This document shows positions 52,595 through 61,389 of a stretch of DNA of 64,000 nt, in pieces (the stretch's first letter is position 1; every line of letters begins with the position of its first letter). The position numbers and the translations under genes were made by a program. This DNA is from Acinetobacter marinus. Lineage in GTDB: Bacteria > Pseudomonadota > Gammaproteobacteria > Pseudomonadales > Moraxellaceae. Below the pieces are notes generated by a model, which did no database searches, was not told the DNA's origin, and saw nothing but the letters and a program-made list of their open reading frames with translations. The stretch lies in assembly GCF_900096915.1 (NCBI RefSeq), contig NZ_FMYK01000002.1:310001-374000 (forward strand). The letters are read 5' to 3'.

Positions 52595-53807
52595 CCAGAT
52601 CGATTTCACCCAGTTTCCAGATCAAAAAGGGCATTTTGGTATTCATGGTGGGCGATTTGTGTCTGAAACACTGATGGCGGCATTAGAAGATTTGGAAAAA
52701 TTGTATTTGCGCATGAAAGATGACGAGCAGTTCCGTGCCGAATTTGACCGTGATTTGGCGCATTATGTTGGTCGTCCAAGCCCGCTGTACTATGCCGAGC
52801 GTTGGTCTAAAGAATTGGGCGGTGCGCAGATTTATCTAAAGCGTGAAGACTTAAATCACACAGGTTCGCATAAGGTCAACAACACCATTGGACAAGCCTT
52901 ATTGGCGAAATTGTCGGGGAAAAAACGCATCATCGCTGAAACTGGTGCAGGACAACATGGCGTAGCAACCGCAACCATTGCTGCACGTCTTGGACTGGAA
53001 TGCGTGGTGTTTATGGGATCAGAAGATGTGAAACGCCAAGCGATGAATGTCTATCGTATGCGTTTGCTTGGAGCAACCGTTGTCCCTGTAGAAAGTGGCT
53101 CAAAAACCCTCAAAGATGCCATGAATGAAGCGATGCGTGACTGGGTCACCAATGTTGATTCGACTTATTATGTGATTGGTACAGTGGCAGGCCCACACCC
53201 ATATCCACAGCTAGTGCGTGATTTTCAAGCAATCATTGGGCGTGAAGCAAAACAGCAAATCTTGGCGCAAGCGGGTCGCTTACCTAATGCGTTGGTAGCC
53301 TGTGTTGGCGGTGGCTCGAATGCGATGGGTCTATTTTATCCATTCCTCAATGATACCGATGTGTCGATCTATGGCGTCGAAGCAGCGGGTCATGGCGTGG
53401 AAACAGGCAAACATTCTGCACCACTCAATGCAGGTCATGTTGGCGTGTTACATGGCAACCGTACCTATCTGATGTCCGATGCACAAGGTCAGATTATCGA
53501 AACGCATTCGATCTCGGCAGGCTTGGACTATCCAGGTGTAGGCCCTGAGCACAGCTTCTTAAAAGATATGAACCGTGTGAATTATGTGCCGATCAATGAT
53601 ACCGAAGCATTGCAAGGCTTCCGTGATTTGACCAAGATCGAGGGCATTATCCCTGCGCTGGAAAGTGCGCATGCCATGGCATATGTGACCAAACTGGCGC
53701 CAACCATGTCCAAAGATCAAATCATCATTGCCACGGTATCAGGTCGTGGAGATAAAGACTTGATGACGGTTGCCAAGATTGATGGTATTCCAATGGTCGA
53801 TCTGTAA
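52566..53807 (+). CDS. trpB: tryptophan synthase beta chain TrpB
   Basis: PLP enzyme that joins indole and serine to make tryptophan. The 413 residues carry 'HFGIHGGRFVSETL', the PLP lysine in 'NHTGSHKVNN', 'ETGAGQHG', and the phosphate-binding 'VGGGSNAMG'. The start is a GTG at 52566, 8 nt after AAGGAG inside trpF; no ATG fits. trpA does not follow here but lies at 59566, separated by five unrelated genes. A long hairpin lies 22 nt after the stop. Confidence 0.97.
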   Translation: MDQHNVKQNSQIDFTQFPDQKGHFGIHGGRFVSETLMAALEDLEKLYLRMKDDEQFRAEFDRDLAHYVGRPSPLYYAERWSKELGGAQIYLKREDLNHTGSHKVNNTIGQALLAKLSGKKRIIAETGAGQHGVATATIAARLGLECVVFMGSEDVKRQAMNVYRMRLLGATVVPVESGSKTLKDAMNEAMRDWVTNVDSTYYVIGTVAGPHPYPQLVRDFQAIIGREAKQQILAQAGRLPNALVACVGGGSNAMGLFYPFLNDTDVSIYGVEAAGHGVETGKHSAPLNAGHVGVLHGNRTYLMSDAQGQIIETHSISAGLDYPGVGPEHSFLKDMNRVNYVPINDTEALQGFRDLTKIEGIIPALESAHAMAYVTKLAPTMSKDQIIIATVSGRGDKDLMTVAKIDGIPMVDL

Positions 53808-53829
53808 TTGATCATGTCGGTGTTGAACA

Positions 53830-53860
53830 GGCAATCATGATGCAAGTCATCATGATTGCC
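53830..53860. other. perfect 13-bp hairpin downstream of trpB
   Basis: GGCAATCATGATG (53830-53842) pairs fully with CATCATGATTGCC (53848-53860), leaving a 5-nt loop. No T-run follows, so it is not a standard terminator; it could stabilise the trpFB mRNA 3' end. Confidence 0.6.
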
Positions 53861-53967
53861 AAACCTTAAAGAAAGCATTGCCACGGATTTGGCGATGATT
53901 AATACAACAATGATTGAAAGTTTAGACGATCAGCACCCTTGATTAATTTGCGACAACAGGATGTTTT

Positions 53968-54948
53968 ATGCAACTTATCCAAGACAATGGACAGCCACAT
54001 TTCGGACGCTTCGAGCAAGCACCGACGTCGTTTAATATCCAAGATTATGACAATCCTTTTTTAAATCAAGCATGGCGTCGCAAATTGCGCTTTAAAAAGT
54101 TTAGCTTTGTGGGGATTCAACATCAGCATTACACCATTGGTTTGGCGATTGTCGATTTGGCGTGGGCAGGGCATGGCTTTTATTATTGCTATGATCGAAA
54201 CAATGATCGTTTTATTGACCTACATGGTTTACAGCCCTTCGCACGGAAAACGAAACTGCAAACCCTTGATCGTATGAAAAATGTGAGCTTTTTTAAGCAT
54301 CACGATCTACAGATTGAGCTGAAAGAACAGGGCGATCAACGGCAGATTCAAGTCACTCGAAAAGGCGCAACATTGTGTCAGGCAAATATCAAAAGAGTGC
54401 AGACAGAACCGTTATACATGTGTAGTCCGACAGGGATTCGAGGTTGGACATTTACCCATAAATCGATGGCACTCAAGGTATCTGGGCACTTCTATGATGC
54501 AGAGGGTTCGCAGATTTATTTTGATGATAAAAGTTTGGCGAGCCTTGATGATAGTTGTGGTTTTTTACGTCCTGAAACGGAATGGTTTTGGCTCTCGAGT
54601 CAGGCGCTGATTAATGGTCAAAAAATTGGCATCAACCTCGCCAGTGGCGTCAATGAAAGCTGTGGTAATGAAAACTGCCTATGGGTGGATGGCAAAATTT
54701 ATCCTTTAAATGATGCGATTTTTCAGCAACAAGGCGACAATCTTTGGAAAATCTACAGCTTAGATGGTGCGATTGATTTGCGTGTCACGACAGCGTGGCG
54801 ACGTTATGAAAATACCAATCTGATCGTTGCAGCGAGTCAATTTAGCCAGTGGATTGCCACTATTGATGGGCGACTTAAAACTGCCGATCAGTCGGTGACC
54901 TTTCATCATGTCAATGCAGTGTTAGAGCAGCACTATGCCAAATGGTAA
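53968..54948 (+). CDS. DUF2804 domain protein
   Basis: A 326-residue protein of the DUF2804 family, recognised by 'GRFEQAPTSFNIQDYDNPF', 'KFSFVGIQHQHYTIGLAIVDLAWAGHGFYY', 'GWTFTHKSMALKVSG', 'WFWLSSQ' and 'INLASGVNES...LWVDGKIYPL'. Mostly beta-sheet with many Trp/His residues; no signal peptide. Function unknown; a lipocalin- or AttH-like, hydrophobic-ligand or carotenoid-related fold is sometimes suggested. AGGATG precedes the ATG at 7 nt. It follows trpB by 160 nt and may be independently transcribed. Confidence 0.85.
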   Translation: MQLIQDNGQPHFGRFEQAPTSFNIQDYDNPFLNQAWRRKLRFKKFSFVGIQHQHYTIGLAIVDLAWAGHGFYYCYDRNNDRFIDLHGLQPFARKTKLQTLDRMKNVSFFKHHDLQIELKEQGDQRQIQVTRKGATLCQANIKRVQTEPLYMCSPTGIRGWTFTHKSMALKVSGHFYDAEGSQIYFDDKSLASLDDSCGFLRPETEWFWLSSQALINGQKIGINLASGVNESCGNENCLWVDGKIYPLNDAIFQQQGDNLWKIYSLDGAIDLRVTTAWRRYENTNLIVAASQFSQWIATIDGRLKTADQSVTFHHVNAVLEQHYAKW

Positions 54949-54982
54949 TTTGCTTAATTCATTAATCTGAGAAAATGACCAT

Positions 54983-55009
54983 AAAAAAAGCGCTTGATGA
55001 TCAAGCGCT
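54983..55009 (-). terminator. intrinsic terminator
   Basis: AGCGCTTGAT paired with ATCAAGCGCT (54989-54998/55000-55009) and seven T's on the minus strand; ends the PF10118 gene's transcript. The + strand lacks a T-run. Confidence 0.8.
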
Positions 55010-55062
55010 ATACTCTAAGAAAAGCCATGCTATAAATAAGCAATTTAAAGTTCAAATATGGA

Positions 55063-55941
55063 TCAATAGCCTGCTTGCCAAAACGCATGTCCAGCTTTGA
55101 TCGGATCGCCAGTTTCTTCATAGACTTTTAGCCATACATCATATTGATGAATCACAGGATGTTGGCTTGGATGGAAGTCTTTGTTAAACCAATCTAAATA
55201 TTCGCTTTTCATCCGTGTCATGATGCCCTGTTTTCCGAAAAACCACGGTAAGCCTTTGCGGAACATGTTAAATCGTTCACGACGACTAAAGCCATCGTGA
55301 TCCAGCATGACATTGGCACGGTACATGGTGAAGCCAAACATCAGCACCGTGGTAAAAGCTAGCGCAAATTTACGTGTCGCTTCAGGCACTTCACCAACTT
55401 GTTTCATCACATCGAATGCCACATCACGATGTTCCATTTCTTCAATGGCATGCCAAGCAAATAGCGCACGGGCATAAGGATGCGCTTCAGCAAGTACGTT
55501 TTTATTGTGATAAAAGGTTTCCGCCATGAGTGCAGTAAGATGTTCGGCGGCTGCGGTCATGGCGATATTGTATTGCGGAGAGCGCTTGGTCAGCTCAAAG
55601 CGAAATATTTTCTTGAGCCGTGCGGTGAAAGCATCAAGTGGCATGCCTTGCGCTTTCATCAGCGCATTCATTTTGTCATGGGCGATGCCGTGCTGTGCCT
55701 CTTGACGGATAAAGTCTTTGACCTTTTGTTGTAGCTCAGGATCTTCAATCTTGTCTCGGAATAGTCGAACAGATTCAATGAAGTAACGCTCACCCTCAGG
55801 GAAGGTTAGGCTCAGTGCATCAAAAATACGGGTACGAAAAGGATCGTCACCAAACCAAAAGCGTGGAATGTCATCGAGCTTAAAATCGAGATTGCTACGC
55901 ACCACGACATCAAGCGGGGTATGCTGAACAAGGGCATTCAT
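55063..55941 (-). CDS. predicted metal-dependent hydrolase, PF10118
   Basis: A 292-residue helical protein of the PF10118 family. Ferritin-like metal-ligand candidates are visible: 'EGERYFIES', 'RQEAQHGIAH', 'AAAEHLTALMAE' and 'AIEEMEHRDVAFD', an arrangement of Glu and ExxH motifs typical of di-iron proteins. The family is annotated as metal-dependent hydrolase without proven chemistry. A membrane-like segment lies near residues 190-205. The start is the ATG at 55941 (MNALVQHTPLDVV) with AAGGA about 9 nt upstream. It is divergent from an AraC-type regulator, a likely control pair. Confidence 0.85.
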   Translation of the reverse strand: MNALVQHTPLDVVVRSNLDFKLDDIPRFWFGDDPFRTRIFDALSLTFPEGERYFIESVRLFRDKIEDPELQQKVKDFIRQEAQHGIAHDKMNALMKAQGMPLDAFTARLKKIFRFELTKRSPQYNIAMTAAAEHLTALMAETFYHNKNVLAEAHPYARALFAWHAIEEMEHRDVAFDVMKQVGEVPEATRKFALAFTTVLMFGFTMYRANVMLDHDGFSRRERFNMFRKGLPWFFGKQGIMTRMKSEYLDWFNKDFHPSQHPVIHQYDVWLKVYEETGDPIKAGHAFWQAGY

Positions 55942-56060
55942 TGTTGTTTTCCTTATGGTCTTGATGTGCTCATTATGAATGATGATGTTCAAAAAAGTTT
56001 TGACAGATCTAGCCAAATTTTATACAAATAACGACATTGTACAATCTTGAGTGTCAAGTG

Positions 56061-57086
56061 ATGACGGTAAAATTGATTGTCGGTTATCTGCGTCTGATGC
56101 AACGGGTCATGCATCATTATGCGTTGACTTGGGACAAGCTGTCCCTTGCAGACGATGTGGTGTATGCCTTTCAACAAAGTTTGCAAGATGAACAGCAGTA
56201 TGAGCTTGATGTCGAGCAATATGTGCTGATTATGCAAGCGATGCAGATGCATGTTGAGCGTCCGATTGGCTTGTTGATGGCGGAGCAGGTCGCCTTGCCT
56301 GATGTGGGATTGATGGGCTATTTGGCGTCGACCAGCATTGATCTGGAGCAGGCATTTCAACTGTTTCAGAAATATTATCCACTGCTGTATAAGATGACCA
56401 ATATTGAAGACATGACCGTGATCGAAGATCAAACCTGTTTTTCGATTCAATGGCATGGCGGTTTTCAAGCGTGGCAGATGTTTTATGAGTTAAATTTGGC
56501 GATTTTATTTCGCTATATTCAGTTGATTGTGCAGGCGGATGAGCTACATCCACCCACCAAAATCGTGTTGGGATTTTCACCGCAATTTTCACTGCAACAT
56601 TATGCTCAGTTTTTCCAGAGCAACATCGACATCGTCGCCAATTGTTATGCGATTACTTTTCTGAAAAGTACCTTAAAAATTAAAAGTACCAGCTCAGATC
56701 GTGCGATGAACCAGATGTTGTCTATACAGGCACAGCAATCGATCGAGCAAAATAGCCAAAACTTAAATGCCAAGCAGTTTCGTCACAAAGTGCTGAGCTT
56801 GATTGAGCAGGGCTTAACGCAAGATCATCAGTCGATTCAGGATTTTGTGGCATCGAAAATGTATTGTTCCGAGCGTACTTTGCAACGCCAGCTTGCACAG
56901 CATGATTTGCATTTTCAGACCTTGCTGGATGGGTATCGTTTTGAACGTGCAAAATCGGCATTAATTACTGGCATTGCACTGAGCGACATTGCCCAGCAAC
57001 TCGGCTACTCCGATCAAAGTGCCTTTGGTCGAGCGTTTAAGCGCTGGTCAGGGCTGAGCCCCAAGCAGTTTTTAAAGGAAAAATAG
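56061..57086 (+). CDS. AraC-family transcriptional regulator
   Basis: A 341-residue activator-type regulator. The N-terminal 180 residues resemble the Arabinose_bd-like (PF12625) ligand domain ('RPIGLLMAEQVALPDVGLMGYLASTSIDLEQAFQLFQKYYPLL'), and the last 95 residues are the double helix-turn-helix AraC domain ('SERTLQRQLAQHDLHFQTLLDGYRFERAKSALI...DIAQQLGYSDQSAFGRAFKRWSGLSPKQFL'). This type usually senses fatty acids or related compounds and controls a neighbour; the divergent PF10118 gene, 119 bp away, is the obvious target. A TTG at 56037 is in frame; ATG 56061 is preferred. Confidence 0.9.
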   Translation: MTVKLIVGYLRLMQRVMHHYALTWDKLSLADDVVYAFQQSLQDEQQYELDVEQYVLIMQAMQMHVERPIGLLMAEQVALPDVGLMGYLASTSIDLEQAFQLFQKYYPLLYKMTNIEDMTVIEDQTCFSIQWHGGFQAWQMFYELNLAILFRYIQLIVQADELHPPTKIVLGFSPQFSLQHYAQFFQSNIDIVANCYAITFLKSTLKIKSTSSDRAMNQMLSIQAQQSIEQNSQNLNAKQFRHKVLSLIEQGLTQDHQSIQDFVASKMYCSERTLQRQLAQHDLHFQTLLDGYRFERAKSALITGIALSDIAQQLGYSDQSAFGRAFKRWSGLSPKQFLKEK

Positions 57087-57221
57087 ACCAGAGCAAGCCT
57101 ATTCGTCGATTGATGATCAAGTAACTATCAAAAGAAAACCTACTGGTCACATTGAGTATTATGCCGTGGCATTGTTCTGTGCTATACCTGAGACATTCTC
57201 ATCACTATCACGGAATAAAGC

Positions 57222-57656
57222 ATGAATATAGAAAATATGACGGGACTCGAATTGATGCAGGCGTATATGCAGGGCACATTCCCGCCAGCGAGTATTTCGG
57301 AAACGATCCCAATGCAGTTGATCGAAGTGGAGCATGGGCGTGCCGTGTTTACTGCCAAAGCGGATAAACGCCACACCAATCCACTGGGTGGGGTGCATGG
57401 TGGCTTTGCGGCGACAGTGCTTGATTCGGCGACGGGTTGTGCATCACATACCGTCATCGGTGCAGGCGAGGGCTATGGCACCACCGATTTGAATATTAAA
57501 ATGTGTCGTCCAGTGCCTTATGACACCAAGCTGATCGCAGAGGGTAAAGTGATTAATGTGGGACGTAATTTGATTATTTCTGAAGCCTATTTAAAAGATG
57601 AAGCGGGTAAGATTTATGCGCATGCTACAGCGACCAATATGATAATTCGCCGTTAA
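57222..57656 (+). CDS. PaaI-family hotdog thioesterase
   Basis: A 144-residue single hotdog-fold acyl-CoA thioesterase. 'HTNPLGGVHGGFAATVLDSATG' holds the conserved HGG segment and the catalytic Asp, and 'YGTTDLNIKMCRPVP' follows, both typical of the PaaI/YbdB-like branch. Such enzymes release free acids from short, aromatic or stalled acyl-CoAs; the substrate here is unknown. CGGAATAAAGC precedes the ATG. It lies downstream of the AraC gene by 135 nt on the same strand. Confidence 0.87.
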   Translation: MNIENMTGLELMQAYMQGTFPPASISETIPMQLIEVEHGRAVFTAKADKRHTNPLGGVHGGFAATVLDSATGCASHTVIGAGEGYGTTDLNIKMCRPVPYDTKLIAEGKVINVGRNLIISEAYLKDEAGKIYAHATATNMIIRR

Positions 57657-57730
57657 CTGAGCGCCATTCCAAAAGAAAATCACCTATTCAGTATAATGTC
57701 AGTCAGTTAAGCATTTTTAATCCTCCGCAA

Positions 57731-57837
57731 CCCTCCTTTTTCAAAGGAGGGCGTATTTCGACATTCAATACAGTGTTGAATTCAATGGTGTTCCCCTCTT
57801 TTTCAAAGATGAGAAACATTGTTTCGCAAGGGGGGAT
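57731..57837. repeat. palindromic intergenic element
   Basis: CCCTCCTTT/AAAGGAGGG (57731-57739/57743-57751) forms a perfect 9-bp hairpin with a 3-nt loop, followed by TTCAA/TTGAA pairing and, at 57807-57837, GATGAGAAACATTGTTTCGC then AAGGGGGG, pairing with the upstream CCCCTC. The block ATGAGAAAC..GTTTCGCAAG also occurs inside repeat copy A (27332-27353). It lies between convergent genes. Confidence 0.65.
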
Positions 57838-57860
57838 TTATCAATCAGTAATAATGAAAT

Positions 57861-59210
57861 TTAGACCGTAGCTTGAGCTGTATTTTTCGGCTTTCCTAAC
57901 CCCGTGAAAATCGCAATGATGGCAAATACAGCAAGTAGCCAGCAATAGTAGACATTACCGATCAGAGCCAGTGGCGACACGCTAGCAATTGAGCTCGCCA
58001 GTAAGATTTGCGCACCGTAAGGAATTACCCCTTGTACTACACAAGAGAAAATATCCAGTAGGCTGGCACTGCGTCTCGGATCAACGCCATACTCATGCGC
58101 CACTTCACGTGCGACATCACCCGAAAGCAAAATCGCAATGGTATTGTTTGCCACGAATAAGTTGGAGAACACGACCAAGAAAGCAATACTGATTTCTCCT
58201 GCACGCTGACGAGCCAAATGCAATTTTCCAGAAAAGGCGTAGATGCGTTGCAATAGCCAGTCCAAGCCACCTTGCTTTTGTAGCATGGCAGACAAGCCAC
58301 CTAAGAATACCGATAGCAAGGTCACTTCAAACAGGTTCACAAAGCCGTCATAGATCGAGTTGCTAAATTTCACCAAGCTATATTCAGGCGTGAACATCGT
58401 ACCAAAAATACCCGAGACCACGATGCCGACCATCAACACGGCAAGCACGTGCAAGCGGGTAAATGCCAAGAAAAATACCACCAAATATGGGATGATCAAC
58501 CATGCGTTAAAGTCTTTCACTTCGATGGCATTGTGGTGTGAAAAGCCAATCACGGTATAGACCACGATCGCCAAGATACTGGCAGGAAGGGCAATCCAAA
58601 TATTACTTTTGAATTTATCTCGAAGTGTAACATTTTGACTGCGTGTGGCAGCAATGGTGGTGTCTGAGATCATTGATAAATTGTCCCCGAACATCGCCCC
58701 GCCGATCACTGCGCCGATGGTCAGTGGTACAGCCAAGTCAGTTGCTTGGGTAAAACCAAAGGCGATCGGTGCACAGGCAGCGATGGTGCCCATCGAAGTG
58801 CCCATCGCCGTAGCAATAAATGCCGAGATGATAAACAACATCGGCAAAACAAACTGCACAGGAATCAGCGATAAACCAAACTGTACCGTCGCATCGACAC
58901 TGCCGATCACACTACTGACATTGGCAAATGCCCCAGCCAACATAAACACCATCAACATTAAGATCAGATTGGGGTGGCTGGCACCTTCCAAGAAATCATC
59001 AATGGCTTGGTTGATCGGCTTACGCGCCAAAAACACCGCCAAGATCAAAGCGGGCAATACTGCCACAGGCGCTTTGAGTTGGTAGAAGGCAAAGTCTGTA
59101 CCAAGATAGGTGTGATAAATCCCACTGCCTAAAAATAAAGCGAGGAATAATAAAAGTGGCAGTAATGCCAACGCACTCGGGCGAATTTTAGCGGTTTCAG
59201 TGGCGCTCAT
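57861..59210 (-). CDS. Na+/H+ antiporter, NhaC family
   Basis: A 449-residue membrane antiporter with about twelve hydrophobic segments. 'AFANVSSVIGSVDATVQFGLSLIP', 'FIATAMGTSMGTIAACAPIAFG', 'GGAMFGDNLSMISDTTIAATRSQNV' and 'SNLFVANNTIAILLSGDVA' are typical of the NhaC/YheL-like group, which exchanges Na+ or small organic ions such as malate/lactate for H+. The substrate cannot be fixed from the sequence. The ribosome-binding site before the ATG is weak. It is convergent with the thioesterase gene. Confidence 0.87.
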   Translation of the reverse strand: MSATETAKIRPSALALLPLLLFLALFLGSGIYHTYLGTDFAFYQLKAPVAVLPALILAVFLARKPINQAIDDFLEGASHPNLILMLMVFMLAGAFANVSSVIGSVDATVQFGLSLIPVQFVLPMLFIISAFIATAMGTSMGTIAACAPIAFGFTQATDLAVPLTIGAVIGGAMFGDNLSMISDTTIAATRSQNVTLRDKFKSNIWIALPASILAIVVYTVIGFSHHNAIEVKDFNAWLIIPYLVVFFLAFTRLHVLAVLMVGIVVSGIFGTMFTPEYSLVKFSNSIYDGFVNLFEVTLLSVFLGGLSAMLQKQGGLDWLLQRIYAFSGKLHLARQRAGEISIAFLVVFSNLFVANNTIAILLSGDVAREVAHEYGVDPRRSASLLDIFSCVVQGVIPYGAQILLASSIASVSPLALIGNVYYCWLLAVFAIIAIFTGLGKPKNTAQATV

Positions 59211-59565
59211 TGTTGATCATTTTCAGGAAATAGCCGTCTAGTATAAAAAAATAAATGCCATCTACAAATAACAAAAAGCAAAATCGATATAAAAGATCAG
59301 ATAAAAGGTGACTTTTACGCAGATTTGTCATGTGGATTTGAAGAAAAGCACTGTAAATTTTGGAACAAAGTATCATTGAGCCGATCTCATAAGCTCCATA
59401 AAATAAAAAATAATTCGATTCTGCTGAAGGTTTGTAATTCAGTCTGGCATGGTTGCTTGATGATTGACCTGAACGCTGTGGAAAAACATCCGCTAAAAAC
59501 TGCACATTTTGCAGATTTTTCTTTATGATGACAGCACACGATGTAATGGTAGGAAATACAATCTC
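59211..59565. other. divergent region nhaC-like / trpA
   Basis: About 355 bp, A+T-rich, with no gene supported. A small CTGCA/TGCAG hairpin (59500-59504/59510-59514) followed by TTTTT lies about 50 nt before trpA and resembles a weak terminator in its leader. Confidence 0.5.
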
Positions 59566-60366
59566 ATGTCACGTTTGGCACAGCGGTTTGCACATTTAAA
59601 AGCAGAACAGAAAAAAGCATTGGTGAGTTATGTGATGGCAGGTGATCCTACACCAGCCGTGACAGTGCCGTTATTGCATGACATGGTGGCTGCGGGTGTG
59701 GATATTTTGGAAGTGGGTTTGCCCTTTTCAGATCCGATGGCAGATGGTCCAGTGATTGCCTTGGCGGCGGAGCGTGCGCTGGCGGGTGGCACCAATACCT
59801 TAGATGCGATTGAGATGGTGAAAACCTTTCGCCAAAAAGACCAAGATACGCCAGTGGTGTTGATGGGTTATCTCAATCCTGTGGAAGTGATTGGTTATGA
59901 ACAGTTCGTTCAGATCGCCAGTCAAGCAGGTGTGGATGGCTTGATTTTGGTGGATTTACCGCCAGAAGAAGCTGAAGAATTTGATGCGATCTTGGCAAAG
60001 CATGACATGGATCAAGTGTTTTTGTTGGCGCCGACCTCGACTGATGAGCGCATTGCACATGTGGTCAAGCAGGCACGTGGATTTATCTATTACGTGTCGT
60101 TAAAAGGGGTGACGGGTGCGGCGACATTGGATACCCAAGCAGCAGCCGAGCGCATTGCTAAGATTAAGCAAGCAACCGATTTACCTGTAGGTGTTGGCTT
60201 TGGCATTAGCGATGCCACATCAGCGCAGGCAATGGGACAAGTGGCTGATGCGGTGATTGTCGGTAGTGCATTTGTCAAACCCTTTGCCGAACTTTCGACC
60301 AGCGAGGCGAGTGCCAAAGCGGTAGAAAAGGTCAAAGAATTAAGAGCAGCGCTCGATCAGTTGTAA
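59566..60366 (+). CDS. trpA: tryptophan synthase alpha chain TrpA
   Basis: Cleaves indole-3-glycerol phosphate to indole and glyceraldehyde 3-phosphate and channels indole to TrpB. The 266-residue barrel carries the catalytic Glu in 'DILEVGLPFSDPMADGP', the catalytic Asp in 'LILVDLPPEE', and phosphate-binding 'GVTGA' and 'VGFGIS' elements. The start is the ATG at 59566 (MSRLAQRFAHLK) with TAGGAAAT upstream. It is separated from trpFB by about 5.8 kb and heads a run with accD, folC and the SPOR gene. Confidence 0.97.
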   Translation: MSRLAQRFAHLKAEQKKALVSYVMAGDPTPAVTVPLLHDMVAAGVDILEVGLPFSDPMADGPVIALAAERALAGGTNTLDAIEMVKTFRQKDQDTPVVLMGYLNPVEVIGYEQFVQIASQAGVDGLILVDLPPEEAEEFDAILAKHDMDQVFLLAPTSTDERIAHVVKQARGFIYYVSLKGVTGAATLDTQAAAERIAKIKQATDLPVGVGFGISDATSAQAMGQVADAVIVGSAFVKPFAELSTSEASAKAVEKVKELRAALDQL

Positions 60367-60468
60367 ATTGCACGTGCAATGGCATGGATCGGCTGCATTT
60401 CGAAGCGAGATTGTCGGGCACTCGTGTCAGGCACAAGTTGACTGAAACAGTCATGTGGATGAGTTGAA

Positions 60469-61389
60469 ATGAGTGAAGTGAAGCAAGACCCAAACGCAAC
60501 ACAAAACCAAGACGAAAAAAGCAATTTGCTTAAAAATAGTTCTTGGTTTGAACGTGAAGTGCCAAGCGTATTTGTCCCAGAAGAAAACAAAACCAAACCA
60601 ACATTTACTGAGCCGACCATTGAATGTCCAGAATGTCATGCCTTGGTCACCGTCACAGCGATGTCATTTAATGCCTATGTCTGTCCGCAATGCGATGAAC
60701 ATCTGCGCATGAGTGCACGAGATCGTTTGAACTGGTTCTTTGATCAAGTCAATCAAGAGCTTGGACAAGAATTCTCTGCCAAAGATCCGCTCAAATTTGT
60801 CGATAGCAAGCCTTATCCGAAGCGTATGGAAGAAGCGCAGAAGAAAACAGGTGAAACCGAAGCACTACTCAGTATGCAAGGCATGTTGGATGATTTGCCA
60901 ATGGTGGCTGTGGCATTCGAGTTTGACTTCATGGGTGGCTCGATGGGTACGGTCGTTGGCGACCGATTTGTTCAAGCTGCTGAATATGCGCTGAAACATA
61001 AGCAACCAATGATCTGCTTTGCGGCATCTGGTGGTGCTCGGATGCAAGAGGGCATGTTGTCCTTGATGCAAATGGCACGCACTTCCGCTGCGATTGAGCG
61101 TTTGCATAATGCCAGCATTCCATACATCGTAGTGATGACCAATCCTGTCTACGGTGGTGTGACGGCATCCTTGGCAATGCTCGGTGATGTGCATCTGTCT
61201 GAGCCGAAAGCCATGATCGGCTTTGCAGGAAAACGTGTGATCGAACAAACTGTCGGTGAGCGTTTGGAAGAACCATTCCAACGTGCAGAATACTTACTTG
61301 AGCATGGTGCCGTCGATCAAATTGTGCATCGTCATGCATTACGAGATACAATCTACCGTATCGTAAGTAAACTGATGAATCTTCCTTGA
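60469..61389 (+). CDS. accD: acetyl-CoA carboxylase carboxyltransferase subunit beta
   Basis: Beta half of the carboxyltransferase that makes malonyl-CoA for fatty-acid synthesis. The 306-residue protein has the N-terminal four-Cys zinc finger (C53, C56, C72, C75) and the crotonase-like carboxyltransferase core ('GGSMGTVVGDRFVQA', 'FAASGGARMQEG', 'PVYGGVTASLAMLGDV', 'FAGKRVIEQT'). Its stop overlaps the folC start, so they are translationally coupled. Confidence 0.97.
   Translation: MSEVKQDPNATQNQDEKSNLLKNSSWFEREVPSVFVPEENKTKPTFTEPTIECPECHALVTVTAMSFNAYVCPQCDEHLRMSARDRLNWFFDQVNQELGQEFSAKDPLKFVDSKPYPKRMEEAQKKTGETEALLSMQGMLDDLPMVAVAFEFDFMGGSMGTVVGDRFVQAAEYALKHKQPMICFAASGGARMQEGMLSLMQMARTSAAIERLHNASIPYIVVMTNPVYGGVTASLAMLGDVHLSEPKAMIGFAGKRVIEQTVGERLEEPFQRAEYLLEHGAVDQIVHRHALRDTIYRIVSKLMNLP

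Noticed and set aside
59500..59520. A tryptophan attenuator in the trpA leader
   Set aside because: The hairpin is only 5 bp and no leader peptide with clustered Trp codons precedes it.
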